A stretch of DNA of 64,000 nucleotides from Diploscapter coronatus (Eukaryota; Nematoda; Chromadorea; Rhabditida; Rhabditidae). Under the pieces are notes generated by a model. It saw only the letters and a list, made by a program, of their open reading frames with translations. It did not search any database and was not told the DNA's origin. Where the stretch lies: positions 64,565,201 to 64,629,200 of the forward strand of contig OZ038422.1 of the NCBI GenBank assembly GCA_964036155.1, read 5' to 3'. Below are positions 27,001 through 40,800 of the stretch, one piece after another (position 1 is the first letter of the stretch; the number at the start of each line of letters is the position of its first letter). The translations under genes were made by a program, and so were the position numbers.

Positions 27001-27654
27001 AGGGCAAAGTAGGAAGTCTTTTCCAATACTATTTCGTGGGTAACGAAATAATGAGTTAACGAATTATCCAGTTTGCCCTAAATGTACGGCTTAGAAAATA
27101 GTATTCTCTTGGGTTTGATACTTGAAGCACAATAGCAATTCGAGTCAGTCCCATCTAGGGAGCATTGAATGTCTGATCCAGTCCCCGATGGCGCAGACGA
27201 TGTGCAACCTGCCTCCCATTGGCCAGTTGAGATGTGGCCTGAGATTTGAAATTTTAGATTTCTTTTTTTTAATTTAATATTCTTCCGAGTATACGCAAGA
27301 ACAGTTTACTAGAATCTCTTACACATCAAGAGAATTTATGAAACATCGATTTTTTCATGTATGAGATAGTATTATTTTAGAAAATGTCTTGGAAGACTAG
27401 ATAAACGTATATCGATACAGAATACAGAAATCAAAATGAATTGCCTTTCAAATTAATTCAAATGAGTAGAATATTTTCGACTTATTAATTAATTTAAAAA
27501 AAAAATTCTAACGAAAATAGCATGCCGATCCGTAGCACAGATCATCAATGGTGCAGTACTGGCCTTGTGTGGTGGAGTTGGCGTAACACGAGTAGCACAA
27601 GACTTGAGACAATGCTAGGTTAGGCAATAATAGTAGCAGAAACGGCCATAGCAT
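24091..27654 (-). CDS. Secreted protein with two ET modules and a Thr-rich tail
   Basis: Ten exons join in phase to 320 residues: 27513-27654, 27122-27238, 25726-25792, 25504-25552, 25371-25458, 25267-25328, 25003-25093, 24716-24856, 24318-24436, 24091-24177. A signal peptide (MLWPFLLLLLPNLALS) leads into two Cys-rich modules of the nematode ET type, each ending CxC....CN. Module one runs from LCYSCYANSTTQGQYC through CYGSACYFRH to NCYCASNVCN. Module two runs from LKCQECGNVT through ICRGNYC to KCFCSEHMCN. A Thr/Pro-rich stretch follows (STEETTTTAPLTTLPTT), likely O-glycosylated, then a last Cys-containing segment ending SNTGKK. Function of ET-module proteins is unknown. The first intron after module one's end carries a 1.1 kb palindromic element. 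Confidence 0.8.
25863..26987. mobile_element. Palindromic Tc1/mariner-type MITE in an intron
   Basis: The element starts CAGTTCCGGTCAAAAGATAG and ends with the reverse complement, closing in CCGGAACTG. It is flanked on both sides by TA, the target duplication of Tc1/mariner elements. The outer arms match almost base for base for about 235 bases (25863-26100 against 26755-26987). Inner blocks also match, for example GTGATGACGTACGCGAGTGG near 26261 against CCACTCGCGTACGTCATCAC near 26573. About 270 bases in the middle have diverged. No transposase frame is present, so it is non-autonomous. It sits inside the intron between 27122 and 25792 of the ET-module gene. Confidence 0.9.
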
Positions 27655-30600
27655 TTCTGAAAATTTTAAAATTTAACAAAAAATATTTCATTCCATTTTA
27701 AATGATTAACGATTTGAACTTGATTTATAAATTACGATGAATATTTTTACAAGTTTTTAGAATAAAAGGATGATCAAGCTCCCGATATTGTCTTCTGAAA
27801 AATGGAATAAAGTTTAATGTTAATTTCGTGATTAAATTGAATCAGAATTAGAAAAAAATGGTATATTTTAAAGAAAAAGTCGAATAAGAGACATTTTTAA
27901 ACTGGAATATATTCTTAGATTGGTCTTTTGCACTAGTTACCTTCTAGTTACTCTTACTCTTTCTGGGAAATAGTATGGAGAAGAGAAAAAGAGGGTAACT
28001 TTTATAACAGGGTAAGAGTAACTAGTGCGAAGGTCCGTAGATTTACAATTTAAAAGTTCGAAATTAAGAAAAAAGAAAAAAAAACCTAAAAAAAATCGAT
28101 GCTACTACGCAACCATGTGATTAGTTGTTTTTCAAACTTGAATAGAATCTAATAAACTACGGCTCATTCGGATTTTCAGACATATATTAATTCCGGGCAG
28201 GTGCAAAATTGTCGGAACTCCGATGAAAAAACTTCGGAAATTGAAAATATTCTAAGGGTGAAACTACAATTTTCGTTCTGGCACACTCCTGCATAATAAA
28301 TGGATTTGTCAAAAATATTGAAAAAGTAGTCCCTATACCATATTGATTCTGGTATAAAAGTTCAGACACAATTTTTGGCATAGTAAGAGGGAGGAAAGAT
28401 AAGTACTATAGTCGATTAAAACTTGCGGAAAATTCAAGGATAAAAATAAATCCCCTAGAAATGTGTTTAAGTTTGAAAGTTTCTGAATTTAAGAACGATT
28501 TTAGACCGAGTTTAGGTAAGCAGACGTGCCACCTATATGGTATTAAAGTGAGCCGAGGAAAATCGATATAGGGGATCAAAATAAAATGAGATTTGAGCGG
28601 TAATACCTTCATGAAAAGTAAACTTTTGGCAATATCATAGACGGTTTAAAAACTTCACCATTTAATTCATGAAAAGATTTTTCGGGTAGGCGAGAAGTTC
28701 AGGTTCATTAGCGCGAATCTACAAGCAAAAAACCATTGCACTTGCTGATAAAGATTGGATTTGGGATAAATCCAATTCGTTGTTGGGGTCTTTTAAAATT
28801 GGACACATTTCAATAAATGACAGAAACATCAAATCATTTGTGCATTTACCGAAAACATCTAATATAATTCCGGAGGCTTCTAATTTCAGCGCCCTGATTT
28901 TAGGCAGAATCGGTTTTCAAGGATTTGAAAAAATTGAAAAAAGAACTACAGCATGAGCTATATTCATTGTTAGGCGTAAGCGCAGGTAAAAGTTCGAAAA
29001 TTGAATTCGATCTTATGATCTAGTATTGCCGTAGTTCGAGATAACAGCAAAAATACATTATATTTTTAGCTTAAATTTGAACCTAAGAATCGGAGTGGAA
29101 TAATCGATAGATAGCTGACAAAAATAATATTCTGGAAAAGTTTCAGCTCATGGTCCAGGCTACAAGTACATCATAGGTGTTGAGCGTCAAGTAGCGGTGG
29201 AAAAGTCAATAATAATATTTGAAAATCGAAGAAAAATGACCGTATATCTAGGGTAGTGACCCCAAAGCAAAAACTTGATACAACTGCTCGCGGAAAGACC
29301 TAAAATATTTTCTTCATACTATTTTTAAATTTTTACATAACCCTCGTCATTACTAGGCTCAACTCCTAAAATTCATACCCTATACTCTTTGATGATGATG
29401 AAAATTTCACTTTTACCGTTCAACCTTATATCATATTCTATGGTTTTATTATTTTATTTGAATTTTCGTGAAATTCTAAGCGGATATACGAAGAAATTGG
29501 GTTGTTACTATATCATGGGTTCAAAAGAATAGGAAAAAATTTAATCAAACTAATAGTGTAAAAGCTTCCGAGAATCTGCAATATTTTGGTTCTAACGCCT
29601 TGGTTGTAAATCTTAGGTGACTTTTTGGTTTCAGCTAACATCTCAATTCGTTCCACTAATTTATGATGATGGAATAATTCCGCCACCAATCTAAACGTGA
29701 CTTTTTATCGCCATGAAAAAGCTGTGCTTTGATATCAAAAGATTGTTACAACGACATATATCTATCCCTTGTTCGGGCTTCCCGTTCTTCTCTCTTCAAA
29801 TATCTAATGTCATATCTCAGACGGCTTTAATTTCCTATCATAATACATGAGCCAATAAACGACTCCACCCCCAAGCTTTCTTTGCGAAAACCGTAGCAAT
29901 AAATTTCGAGAGCGTGTTTTTGCATTGATGTTCTTGAAAAATCGGCAAATTTTCCGCTTCTGCGATGAGAGATGTTGTGACTTTTGATTGTTTCCTGACG
30001 GGATTCCGCCTCCTTTGTTCTTTCTAAAATCCCCTCTGCTTAAGCATAGACGTTCAAAACTGTCGGTTATCTCTCCAAAACTTTTTGTAAGGATCAAAAA
30101 CTCCGCTCGCGCCTCTTTGTCTTATCGTTGTCTCTTCTCCTTTTGTGCGCGACTTCAATTGTTCGAAGAAATACCCCAGCCGACCATGCGGTTGTACCCT
30201 TCAGTATGAACAAGAGAAATCTTTCTTTCTCTACTTTTTGCGCATCTTATTAGTGTCCCTCTGTGTCCACTAAGAAAGGAGAAATAGTATAGAAAATGAG
30301 AAAACAGTTAGATGTCAGGAAAAGGGATGACGAGGACTGCATCTTTCTTTCTCGCTCTCTTTCTTTCTGTTTCCATTTCCCATACTATTTTTCTTTCTCT
30401 CTATTTTCGCGACCGCTGCGCCCCTACAGTCCACATATACAGGCGCCGCGCGCTGCGTCCAGTCTCTATCTTTTCCACCCTCTTCATTTCCCGTACTATT
30501 TCTTTACTGTCTACTTCTTTGTGCTCTATTAAAGTTAAAGACTATTTCGCCCTTAGCCGTCCCTCACTCTAACCTCCTCACCTCAATACCCAACTTTAAG

Positions 30601-33600
30601 AGGGATGTGCCTTAAATAGGATTTCATGACTTTTGAAGCATCGATTTTTCGCAGGATCTATTTGGATTTGAGATATTTTCTTAAGCTTTTATGGATATTT
30701 TAGTTTTGGCATTTTATTAAGTTTTAAAAGCTGATCTTCATCAATTTATCCCCTATTTTTAAGGCGATTGATTCATCATGCTAAAAATTTCTAGAATATT
30801 TTTTATTAGTTTTCAAATTTAACGAACTTATTTTCATTTTTAATATCACGCACTTAGAAGTAATGCGTTGAAATTTCTGAATTAATCTAGAGCTTGTCAT
30901 TTTCCGAAACCTGCATACTTATTTTATGCTTTTTGTTTTTAAATGATTCATAGTGAAGATCAACTTTTTATCCTGATATTTTCATGAAGATCAGTTTTTT
31001 ATACTTCCAACAACTTCTGGAATTGTCGTTATCATTATCCTCTTTCTTCCAAATCACCTCTATCCGAGATTTGATATATCCAATTTCGATACAAATCCAT
31101 CACTTCTCATTTCCATTTATGGAACTTGAAGCTTCTTTCTTCCTCTTTTTCAGAATAATTGAATATCCTTTTCTCTCTCAAATCTTCGTAATATTCCCTT
31201 TCTCTATCTCGTTCCTCCCTCTCTTATATCATCATACTATTTCACTATTCTAATTCAAGAGATAGAAACTTCGTTTCTGTATAATGAAATTATGCAGAGA
31301 GAGAACATTTATGATTATAATATCGTTCGTTATCTTCTTTTCTATACTATTCCTCTTGCTTTTTTCTCTTTTTTCATAATATTTCTTCTTTTTTCAATCT
31401 CTAGCTAAACCTCTATCAATCATCTTCCAATCAGAATGACCAAATCAGTCATAAACCAATTCCGCGCTTTATCTGTCTTTTTCCCTTTGATTATAATTAT
31501 CTCCATCACTTCCAAATTTGTTTCTTCCTTTCCTTTTCTCCCGCAATTTTCCCTTTCACTGATCAAAGCTCTTATCAGTTCGAATATTTGGACGGCTTCC
31601 AATGAATATATCAATTTCTCGAGATACGGTGGGCAAAATCGAGATTTTTAAATATTCGAAAATGTTTCCAAGAAATGTAGGCTATTTTTGCCAATATATA
31701 TAGTTTGCAATTTTGCTCCGTGATGTCAGGAATGCACGAACTCAACTCACTTGAGAGTCCGAGTTGAAGTTTTGTTTTTTTTTAACTCCGTACATCCCTG
31801 CGAAATATTCGTAAAAACAAAAATATCAAAAAGCATATTTCGAAAATTGTCTTTCAAGAAAATCTCGGTTTTCTTCATATAAAATCATATTAATATCGTT
31901 CACCCTCTACTAAAAATTATCAGCAAAAAACTCTCAGATCAAATTTTCCTCGTGATCCACAAAACTGCGTAAACATCGACTTTGCCTAAAACCGTGATTA
32001 TTATTTGTTTGCCTGTGATAACAACTTGGTGCAAATGAATGATGTAATCTTGACAATCACATATTCTTTTTTCCCTGCTCCACGCTATTCCTCTCCTCGA
32101 TAATCTTTCTGCTTCTTTTCCAAATGCTATTTCTCGCCAAAGACTCATTATCGCCTTTGGGCTTATGTGATTTTTGTACGAAAGTCCTGGAGGTGTTTTG
32201 GAGAAATAGCACGGAAAAATAAGAGGAAAAGATAGAAAAAGGGAATAGTATGAAAATGTGAGAGGGAAAGACGCAAAAGAGGAAAAAAGGTAAAGCTTCA
32301 TGTTTGTGCAAAATGCAACAGAAAATCAACAGTGTTTTTGGGAAGAGTGCTGTCATTTTCCCCATCTTTCGATCTCCCGTTTTCTTATTTTATTTCCTTT
32401 TCTATCTCGTTTTGCAAAGTTTTTACAAAGTTTGTCTCTTAGCAATTTTTATTTTCAATCCAACCCATTTTAATTCAGCCAAATCTTGAGACGAAAAATC
32501 AAAGATTTTTTCTCGAGGCTAGGGGATTTTGTTACCCTAATGTAAAGCTAGAGTTTGAGTAAATTGACGTCGCTATTTGTATTTGAACGAAAGCTAACAC
32601 TTTAGAAAAAATGAGAAGGAGAAGGGGAGTTTTAGGTGCTACGGAATTTGTCTCACGTAGAACGTCCATTATTGCATAGTGATTCATCGTTTTTTATGAC
32701 TATCAGTTTTTATCATGCATATAAACCTTGTCATATTATTATTATTTAGGCCATATCAGTTTCGATGACACCTATTCAAACTTTATCATCTTATCAATTG
32801 TGGGTGTTCAGTATAAGTTTCTATTTATTTATAGCAATAAAACTGAAATTCTATTTATCATCGGAGGTGTTCCATTTCAATTTTCACAGAAAATAGAATT
32901 TTTTTCTTTTCCCCGTCCAAAATTCATACCCTCCCATCCAATTTATTATCCTACACCTGTAATCCCGTCTGTAATATCTGACGACACTTTATTTTCTTCG
33001 ATCAATAAAGGTGAGGTGCGTGCGAGCGCGCCAGACAGATAAACAGTGTTTCTCGTCTCTTTTCCCTCTCTTATTTTCAGCACTATGCTTCTTTCTTTCT
33101 CTCTCTCTCTCTCCCCCAAGCTTCTTGTCCAAACGTTGCATAGCCGCTTCATGTGTCTTTTCTTCGTACTATTTTTCGTTCTCTCTATCTTTGGCTCTAT
33201 TTATTCTTCATACTATTTCTCATTTCTCTGCATATTTTTCCCTCTTCTTGAAATGGTCTATACGCGCGCTCTCTCTCTCTCCGTCTCCACCCATTTCCGT
33301 CTATTTTCAAGAACTTTCATTGCTCTTTACGGTTAGCTCGAGGCAGACTATATTATCGATTGTATTTCTCAGAAAATCAATAATTATTGATCTTTTTATT
33401 TTCTAAAGTTCAATTGAAACTATACTAATAATAGTGATTCTATCATTTATTGGAATATCTTTCCTCTTCCTTGATTCTCTAGCTCTTTCTCTTTCTTTCT
33501 TCAGTGGTTGACCTTTATCATGATGAAACGATAAGAATAAGAATAAGAATTTCTTTCTCTCTTTCCCTTCGTTCTCTCTAACCTTATCACTGTTATCATT

Positions 33601-34894
33601 ATCTCTCATCATTAATATTCTCCCTTCAGAATTTCTGGCTGTTCGCTATCAAATCGTACGGTGTTATATTGTATCGCTCGAATTACTTTCGACGTTCCTC
33701 CGAATTTTTCATTTCCATTCAATAAAATTGTACTATCCGTCAAGAACTTTTTTCGTTAAAATTTCGTAAATTCCTTTCGATCCTGAATCCTCCTATCGAT
33801 GACGATAATTTTCAAACATTTTCCTAAATTTAGGAACTTATTCAATGGTTTTCATCAGTTTGTTTCAAATCACGAATTGCTTTGATTTTTGCCTTTCTCG
33901 TGGTCGCGAAATCTTTGCGAATCTTCATCATCACTTTTCCTTTTGTATCTTTTTTCTCACCCTCTCTCCCCGTTCTCTTTCTTTCTCTCCCTTTTCTCTG
34001 CATCTCCTCCCTCTCCTGATCTTCCATCATCTTTCCCTAACCGGTCCCATCATCTCCTAGCTGGCTTTTGGCTGCTTCTTGCTTCGCGCAGCCGCGCCAC
34101 AGCCACTGGCAGATTGGACGTTGCGTTCCCTATCATCTCGTCCCTCCCCCCCCCCTAACTTTTTGCCCGAAAACGAAGAATGGCTAGCGCTTTACGATTT
34201 TGGAAAAGTATTATGTGTAGTTGTTTATATTTCGTTTTTATGGAATGCCTACACCATTTTATTCGCCATGTCAAGGGCCACAATTCTATATAAAATTTTG
34301 CTAAATATCGATTTTATTGATCTGAGATGTAGCCATTTATAGTCAGCAGATTTCACAATTTTGTCCATTTTTATTTCCCCTCTAAAATTCAATTTTCAAA
34401 CCATTTTTCACAAAAATTTTTTTAAAATACCTTTTTCTCTCACTGACCAAGCTTTACATTTTTATGTTAATTTTTCATCAAATTTTCCATTTTACAACCA
34501 TTCAAAATTGCAAACTCTTAATTTTCCTGCTTTTTTCTCCTCTTCAAAAATCGGCGCACCTTTTTATGTTTTGCCCTGGTTCTCTATGCAAACATTTTCT
34601 AAAACTAATATATGAGGTCACTTTTCGAGTCTCTTTTCTTAAAGACGTTCGTTCGACTTTCCCTTTGACCGTATATGAATATTCTCTTTCTCTACCTCCC
34701 ATTTCCCCATACTCTCTCATTCTTCTCTAATTGTTGCTCATACATTACGTTTTGTCGGAACGTTGGGGTAATCGGTCTATTTGCTATTTTTACAAACAAA
34801 ATAAATCAATGATTATAGATTTTCAGGAATATGGTAGTTGGCTATTAAAATTTATATTATCTTGGAGTTTTATTGATTTTCGGAAGATTCTATT
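27655..34894. other. Long gene-free, pyrimidine-rich region upstream of eps-8
   Basis: About 7.2 kb with no exon that I can tie to a family. From about 30200 to 34100 the + strand is rich in CTTTCTCTCT runs, which create open frames coding only Phe/Ser/Leu-rich strings. The stretch is the densest part of the window for the ATAGTAYGG motif. The part nearest 34895 must hold the eps-8 promoter and 5' UTR. A non-coding RNA or a fast-evolving gene could be hidden here. Confidence 0.5.
27921..28035. repeat. Nested hairpin with GAAATAGTATGG core
   Basis: GCACTAGTTAC near 27930 pairs with GTAACTAGTGC at 28018-28028. Inside it, CTAGTTACTCTTACTC near 27945 pairs with GGGTAAGAGTAACTAG near 28009. The loop carries GGGAAATAGTATGGAGAAGAG, one copy of the motif repeated elsewhere in this window. 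It lies upstream of the ET-module gene start. Confidence 0.65.
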
Positions 34895-37800
34895 ATGATG
34901 CGTCGTGGAGCAGACCACCATCCGCCTAGGTAAAAGTTGGAGAAATTATTATTTTTTATTTTTTTGCATCCCCAAAAATTTATCACCATTTCTTATATTT
35001 TCTTCACTCGTAATCTTTATCGAAACGCTAATTACTCCGTAGACATAATAATTTTCTGATCAGAAAGGAGCTGCTTTGTCATTTATAGAAGAGCAATGAA
35101 ATGACAAGAATAGAGAATTTTTCCTTTTCTGCCTTCTTATCAATTTCATTCCCATCTGGAAGGGTTCTTTTCGAATTTCCTTCGATTTCCAAATTGCTCG
35201 GTTTTATTTCGTTTTCGCGCAAACTCAAAAATTTCCTTCAGCGTATTTGATTTTTCACAATTTTCATTTAAAAAGAGCTTGGTCTTCACGACTTTTTATC
35301 GATTTTGCTGTATAATCTTCATGCTTCTCTCTATCCTTAATCATTAAATAGCTGATCTTCATTGATTTATCTTCATATTATGTCTATTGATTTGCTTAGA
35401 TCAACATATCACATAAGCACTGACTTTTCGCTCGATCGCTAATCCGTCTGATTTTGCGCTCTATTGACAATCGCGTTTATGCTAATGCGTTTGGCAAAAG
35501 CAATGAACACTTCTAGTGCGATTAAAAGTGGGCGGGCTAATCCCTCTTCTCGTCCCCATACAAGAGAGTGACAGAGCGATTATATTGACAAGTTTGGAAG
35601 TGATAGAAAATAGTAGGAGAAGCGAGAGGAAAGATATAAAGAAAGAAATAGTATGGGATAAGAATGTTAGAAAAGCGCTAGAGACGCAGGTGCTTATCTG
35701 TTTTTATTAGGTAGTGAATGAGAAAAATATAGATGAAAAATGAAAATATCTATCTCCATTTCAGTTCATAGTTTTGATGTTGATTTGATGGGGTTTTCAG
35801 TGTTAATTACCATGATTTATTACACACACCGGCTATGACATGATTCATTTGTCGATTGATGATATTTTTTGTTTAAATTCCTGCCAAACCATCTAGTTTC
35901 TATCATTTATTATGGATTAACCTCGATTTTATTCCATTCCACCATTATCTGCATTAAATTTCAAATTTTATAATTGATCTTCATAGATTTTCTAGTCAAA
36001 TTCTAAGAATTACTTTAATTCTCATTGAATTTCACAGTTTGTATTGTTGATCTGCTCATATTTCCCATCTAAAACATGAGAAATCGTAGAAATCCATGGC
36101 TAATTTCCATAATCTATTCAAAAATCCATTCTTTTCATCACGAAGATCAGCTTCAAGCTGTGATTTCTGTATTTTAGAAATGACAAAATGCATAGCTAGA
36201 GTTTGGAAAAGTGATGAGAGTAAAAGAAGGGAAGAATATTCATCTTCCTTCTATCAAAATCCAGATTTCAGAGATCTTTCTTCGATTTTCTTGATTTTTC
36301 TGATTTTCTATCGATTGTTCCGATCTGCTTACCTAAATTCGATTGTTGCAATCATTTCTAATTCCCTTCTTTTTGGCTGGAAATCGGATTTCCTACATTC
36401 GGAATGACACGGGGTTTTTTCTATTCCAAACTGGGCAGGGTTACCTGCTGATTAGGAACTTATCCCACGCCCTTTTTCTTTTTTCCTGGAGAAATAGTCT
36501 TTGGAAGTGAGAGGGGGTAAGAGAGAAAAATGGGAGAGAAGGATGAAGCGCCATCGGAGATACAGCGCACAAATTGTCAATAGCTAGATGTTGCGCGAAC
36601 GAAGGTTTTGCCTTTTGAGGGGAAGAAGGCCGATCATTCTTCGCATAGCAAGTTCTCTCTGCATCTCTTATTTTCCCCGTACTATTTCTCTATGTCTTCT
36701 TTTCCCCACTTATTCTGTAACGCTATTTCTCGGTCTTCCAAATCTCCAGGCCCCGCCCATACATTACCCTTTTTTGTCCTTCCTATTTTCTTCCTTCCTG
36801 CCCGTTTTCTTACCTACCAAATCTATCAATTGATTGATGACTTCGATTATCAGTATTTCTCGTTTTTATCCCTAGCATTTTCATGCTATTTCTCGAATTC
36901 TTCAATTTTGATATCTCATCATATCAATGCACTTTTAATACTCATTTATTTTTTAGTTTGTTTAGGTGCTCAAAAATTATCAATTGTTTTTTTTTCTCAT
37001 TATATCCTGTCTTTTCCTGAAACATATATTAAAAAACAAGAAATTTTGAACCATCCTAAAATTTTTGCTTGTAAACAACCATCACACTATTCCTTACATT
37101 ATCCATTTACTCTAAAATGCGTGTGCAATCTTTTTCTGAAACATAAATATAAAGTTTAAAAATTTTTTTAAAATATTACTTTTAAATTTTCAGAGGTGCT
37201 CCCCCTCCCTCCTCGTATTTTTACTCCCGACCTCCGGCACCCTCGCCTTCGAGTTACTCGAATTCCGGTCGGTCTCCAATGGCATATAATACAGGTAGAC
37301 TGAATTTATCTAAAAGTGGGCGGGTCTAAATTAAAAAAAAACAATACTGCATATCTATCATGCAGCTCTTTGACTTTATCTAAAAATAGAGTAAAAAGTT
37401 TTCAATTCTGCAAAAGGCTGTACTTCATTGTCCACAACTCCTTTTAACATTATTAAAAAGTGGGCGGATTTAAATTTCAACATTTAGCATAATTCTACAT
37501 ACTATCATAGGTTATTTGAATTCGTTAAAAATGAATGGATTTAAAAAAATTGAGAATTTTCAGCCCGTCGTCCTGAGCCCCGAGAGGATGCAACGCCATC
37601 TTACTACGTGGAACACTTGGCGACTTTTGCTGTCGGAAGACAGGTAGGAAAAAATTTTCGAAAAAAATCAATAAAATCCTGCAATTTTAGTTCGGCGTCA
37701 CTTTTCCCGCTGATGGCATAAGAAAATTACGTCAGATGGAGAAAAACTCCGCGATTTGGGCCCAACCTCTGATCCTACGGTTCCGCGAAAATCTTGTCTG

Positions 37801-40800
37801 CGTCGAGGATGAAAATGGGGTAAAACTAGAAAAAAAAGATTAAATCGAGAAAAACAAAGATAAATATCGATTTTAGGATTTGGTCGAGCATTTTCCTATC
37901 GATTTGGTGGAGCAACCAACAGCACATGTAAGCAACGACTCGAGGGATCCGTATAACAACCTGCTGTTGTTTATCGTGAGGGAAGACACGAAGAGTAAAA
38001 GGACGAACACCCCCACGGAAATGCACATCTTTCAGGTATCTTTTTTTTAAATAAAATTTCGACTTAAATTGAAAATAATTGGTCATCATTGCATAATTTC
38101 GTTCATTTTTATGTGTTCATTAATTTTTGAAAAATTTTTATCGAAATTTAAAAATCAAATATCAAACCAAAGTCCCGGTCAAAATTTAATCACTTCAATC
38201 ACTCATATAAGAATTTAAATGTCAGAATGCTCGACCGCGCTTAGTTCTTTTTTAATGTTTAATTCACACCGTTTAAAACTTCCACGCATAAGTTAATCTG
38301 TTGAGAAGTAACAATATTTTGATAAGAAATGTCGTCTTTAACTTTAAAAATATTTAAACTTTTTTTTTTTTTGAAAACCCAAAGTTGCATTGTTTAAAAT
38401 ATTGATTTTACGACTTTTTTCCGAAAATTTTTATCTCAAGAAGTTTTATACGAGCATAACGCTTTGCCTCGAAATCTATTTGAGAAGAATTCTCTGATAA
38501 GGTTAAATGATGGTTAGAATCATTGGCACAATTCTGCGCTGCCTAAGTCGGATGACATTTTCGCTGCGAAAACCTACACGTTGATTACCAAATTAATGAA
38601 TGCATGAAACGCGTAATTAGGTGATTATGACGAAACCAACGTGACTTAACGCTGATGGCTTAGTGGTAATGAGTTGGCGATAATTTTTGCAAAAAATTAG
38701 ACAAACAAAAACTCGAACCACAAGCTAAAATACAAAGGGAAAAAGTTAGCCAAAACCCCGCATCTTTACCACTGTACTCAGAAGTGGTCATGAAAGTGTC
38801 ATAAAAGACGCGTTTCAGTGCAATCGCGTTGCGGCGACGGACGTAGCAGACGATCTTCAAGCGTATTGTCGTGGCCAGTACAGAAAAGTGCAGAATGGAA
38901 GAAGAAGCTCGAATACTTACGCACCTCCTGTGATGCCAGGTATGCAACTGAAAATTCGAGTAAAAATTTGGGAACTTATGTTATTTCAAATAGCATGATA
39001 TTATGAAATTTCTAAAAGCCAATATTAATTAATTTTGGCTAATTAAAATTATGTAGACTTCAAATTAGTTGATCAATCAGATATAGTTAGCCATGAACCA
39101 CAAGAATGATTGTAAAAGTATCAATTTGGCGCCAACCTGCTTCTAGCTTATCTCTGTTGATTCTGATCTGAACTGTCAGATCGAAAAGCGCATAATTCGG
39201 CATGCCAAAGGAATTAAATATTTGGCCTGATAAACATATATTGCCTGACCGAATATAGGAAAATAACTAAATTTTATGTGAACCTAAATTTAGATGAAAA
39301 TCAGCTTTTCACTTGAGTATTTTTTGATTAACATTCATGGTCTCTGAGTTTAAGCTATCCTAAAAACGTTCTCATGAACTATTTGAATTTACTTTTATCT
39401 TCAATGAAGTTGTAAAAATCTCAACACCTTCCGACATTTTATGAGCTCTAAAAATTTGGACGCTCGTAAAAATTCCGATAAAACTGGAATTTGTGAACTT
39501 CCTAAAATCTTAGATCTAAAAAATTGACGTCTAATATTAAATCTTTTTGAATTTATTCTAATTTCAAACTCCCTGAATACACTCGAATTATACTTGTCTG
39601 TATAAATTCTGTCTGCTATGTTAGGCTGTAAACCCCCTTGCCTCTTCTAAATTGATAACATTCTATTCATGCTCTCTGCGTCTCTCGCAAATTTTCTTAT
39701 CATTAAAACATCGCTTCTTTTCCTCTCCCAATTTCCAAAGATGACTCGAATTCAGCTCTTGGCAATTTGTTGACTATCACTTTTGGTTGACTCCTTCCTA
39801 AAATTTATTCTGCAAACTAAGAAATCGATATTTGAAATTTTCAATACGAAAACCAACCCAACTTTGGACTCACCTAAATTTTCGTCAATTTTTCAAAAAT
39901 CATGCAAGCCCGCCAGTACGCGACGGCGGTGCCACCGTTTAGAGCGCCGAAGTTTGAGACCAGACGTAGGTTTAAGAGAAAGTCCATGGTGCATGGCTAA
40001 TTATATCTCAATTTAAAAGTCTTCGATTTTTTATTCAATCTATACATGAAACCTCACTGGACTACCAACAATAGTTTGTCTTTTCATTAAAAACTGTTCA
40101 GGATACTTTCAAAACGTATCTCTGATCATAGTAACACTATCTAGAGTTACAAACTATCAGATAATCTATATTTGAAAAAGACATTTTCAAAATAAAAAAT
40201 CAATAATTTCAGCAATGCCCCAGTACCCTCCAGACGACGCTTCAATTGGCTCCGACAGTTCGGAGATCTTCGAGAGGGACGTCAACACTTTGAATCGCTG
40301 CTTCGATGACATCGAGAGATTCGTCGCCAGAATTCAGTCAGCTGCATTGGCGCAGAGGGAGATTGAGGCTTACGTAATATTTTCAGCTTTAAATAAATTA
40401 TGAGTTATTAAAACATAGTTTATACTCTCCATTGTCCTCGAGATGAGCCTTTGTATTGAGAGAGGGCCGCGCGTATCTGCGAACGCAACGCATCGGTACT
40501 GCAGGGAAATAAGATAGACACAAAGTGCAAGGACATATAGTTAAAGCTCGCGAGTACTCCTTACCTCTCCCCTTTGAAAACAGTCAACCTGGTGATAATG
40601 GAGAGTATTAGTTTTATGTAACCCCTAAGCATCTTCAAACAACCATGTCTAAATCATACTAGATTTCTATTATTTTGAAACATACTATAATCATGTCATT
40701 ATACTAAGATTATCTGACTAGTCTTAGACACGACTAATCTCTGAATATACTAATTATTTCAATTTCAGATTCAACGATCTAGGCCCAAAAGAGATCGCCG

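Noticed and set aside
30296..33406. Several 70-130 codon plus-strand frames rich in Phe, Ser and Leu
   Set aside because: They follow CTTTCT-type low-complexity DNA; several frames overlap each other and none has conserved blocks.
36608..37159. 183-codon frame in eps-8 intron 1
   Set aside because: It is pyrimidine-driven composition containing copies of the dispersed CGTACTATTTCTC motif, with no homology and no donor joining it to eps-8 exon 2 in phase.
37928..37940. Apparent donor ACAT|GTAAGC within an eps-8 exon
   Set aside because: The frame continues with EPS8-like sequence ([14 protein letters not shown]) and no acceptor follows, so it is read as one exon (37877-38035).
38650..38725. 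tRNA-like A-box (TGGCTTAGTGG) with a nearby B-box-like string
   Set aside because: The B-box-like GGTTCGAGT is on the opposite strand and no cloverleaf can be drawn.
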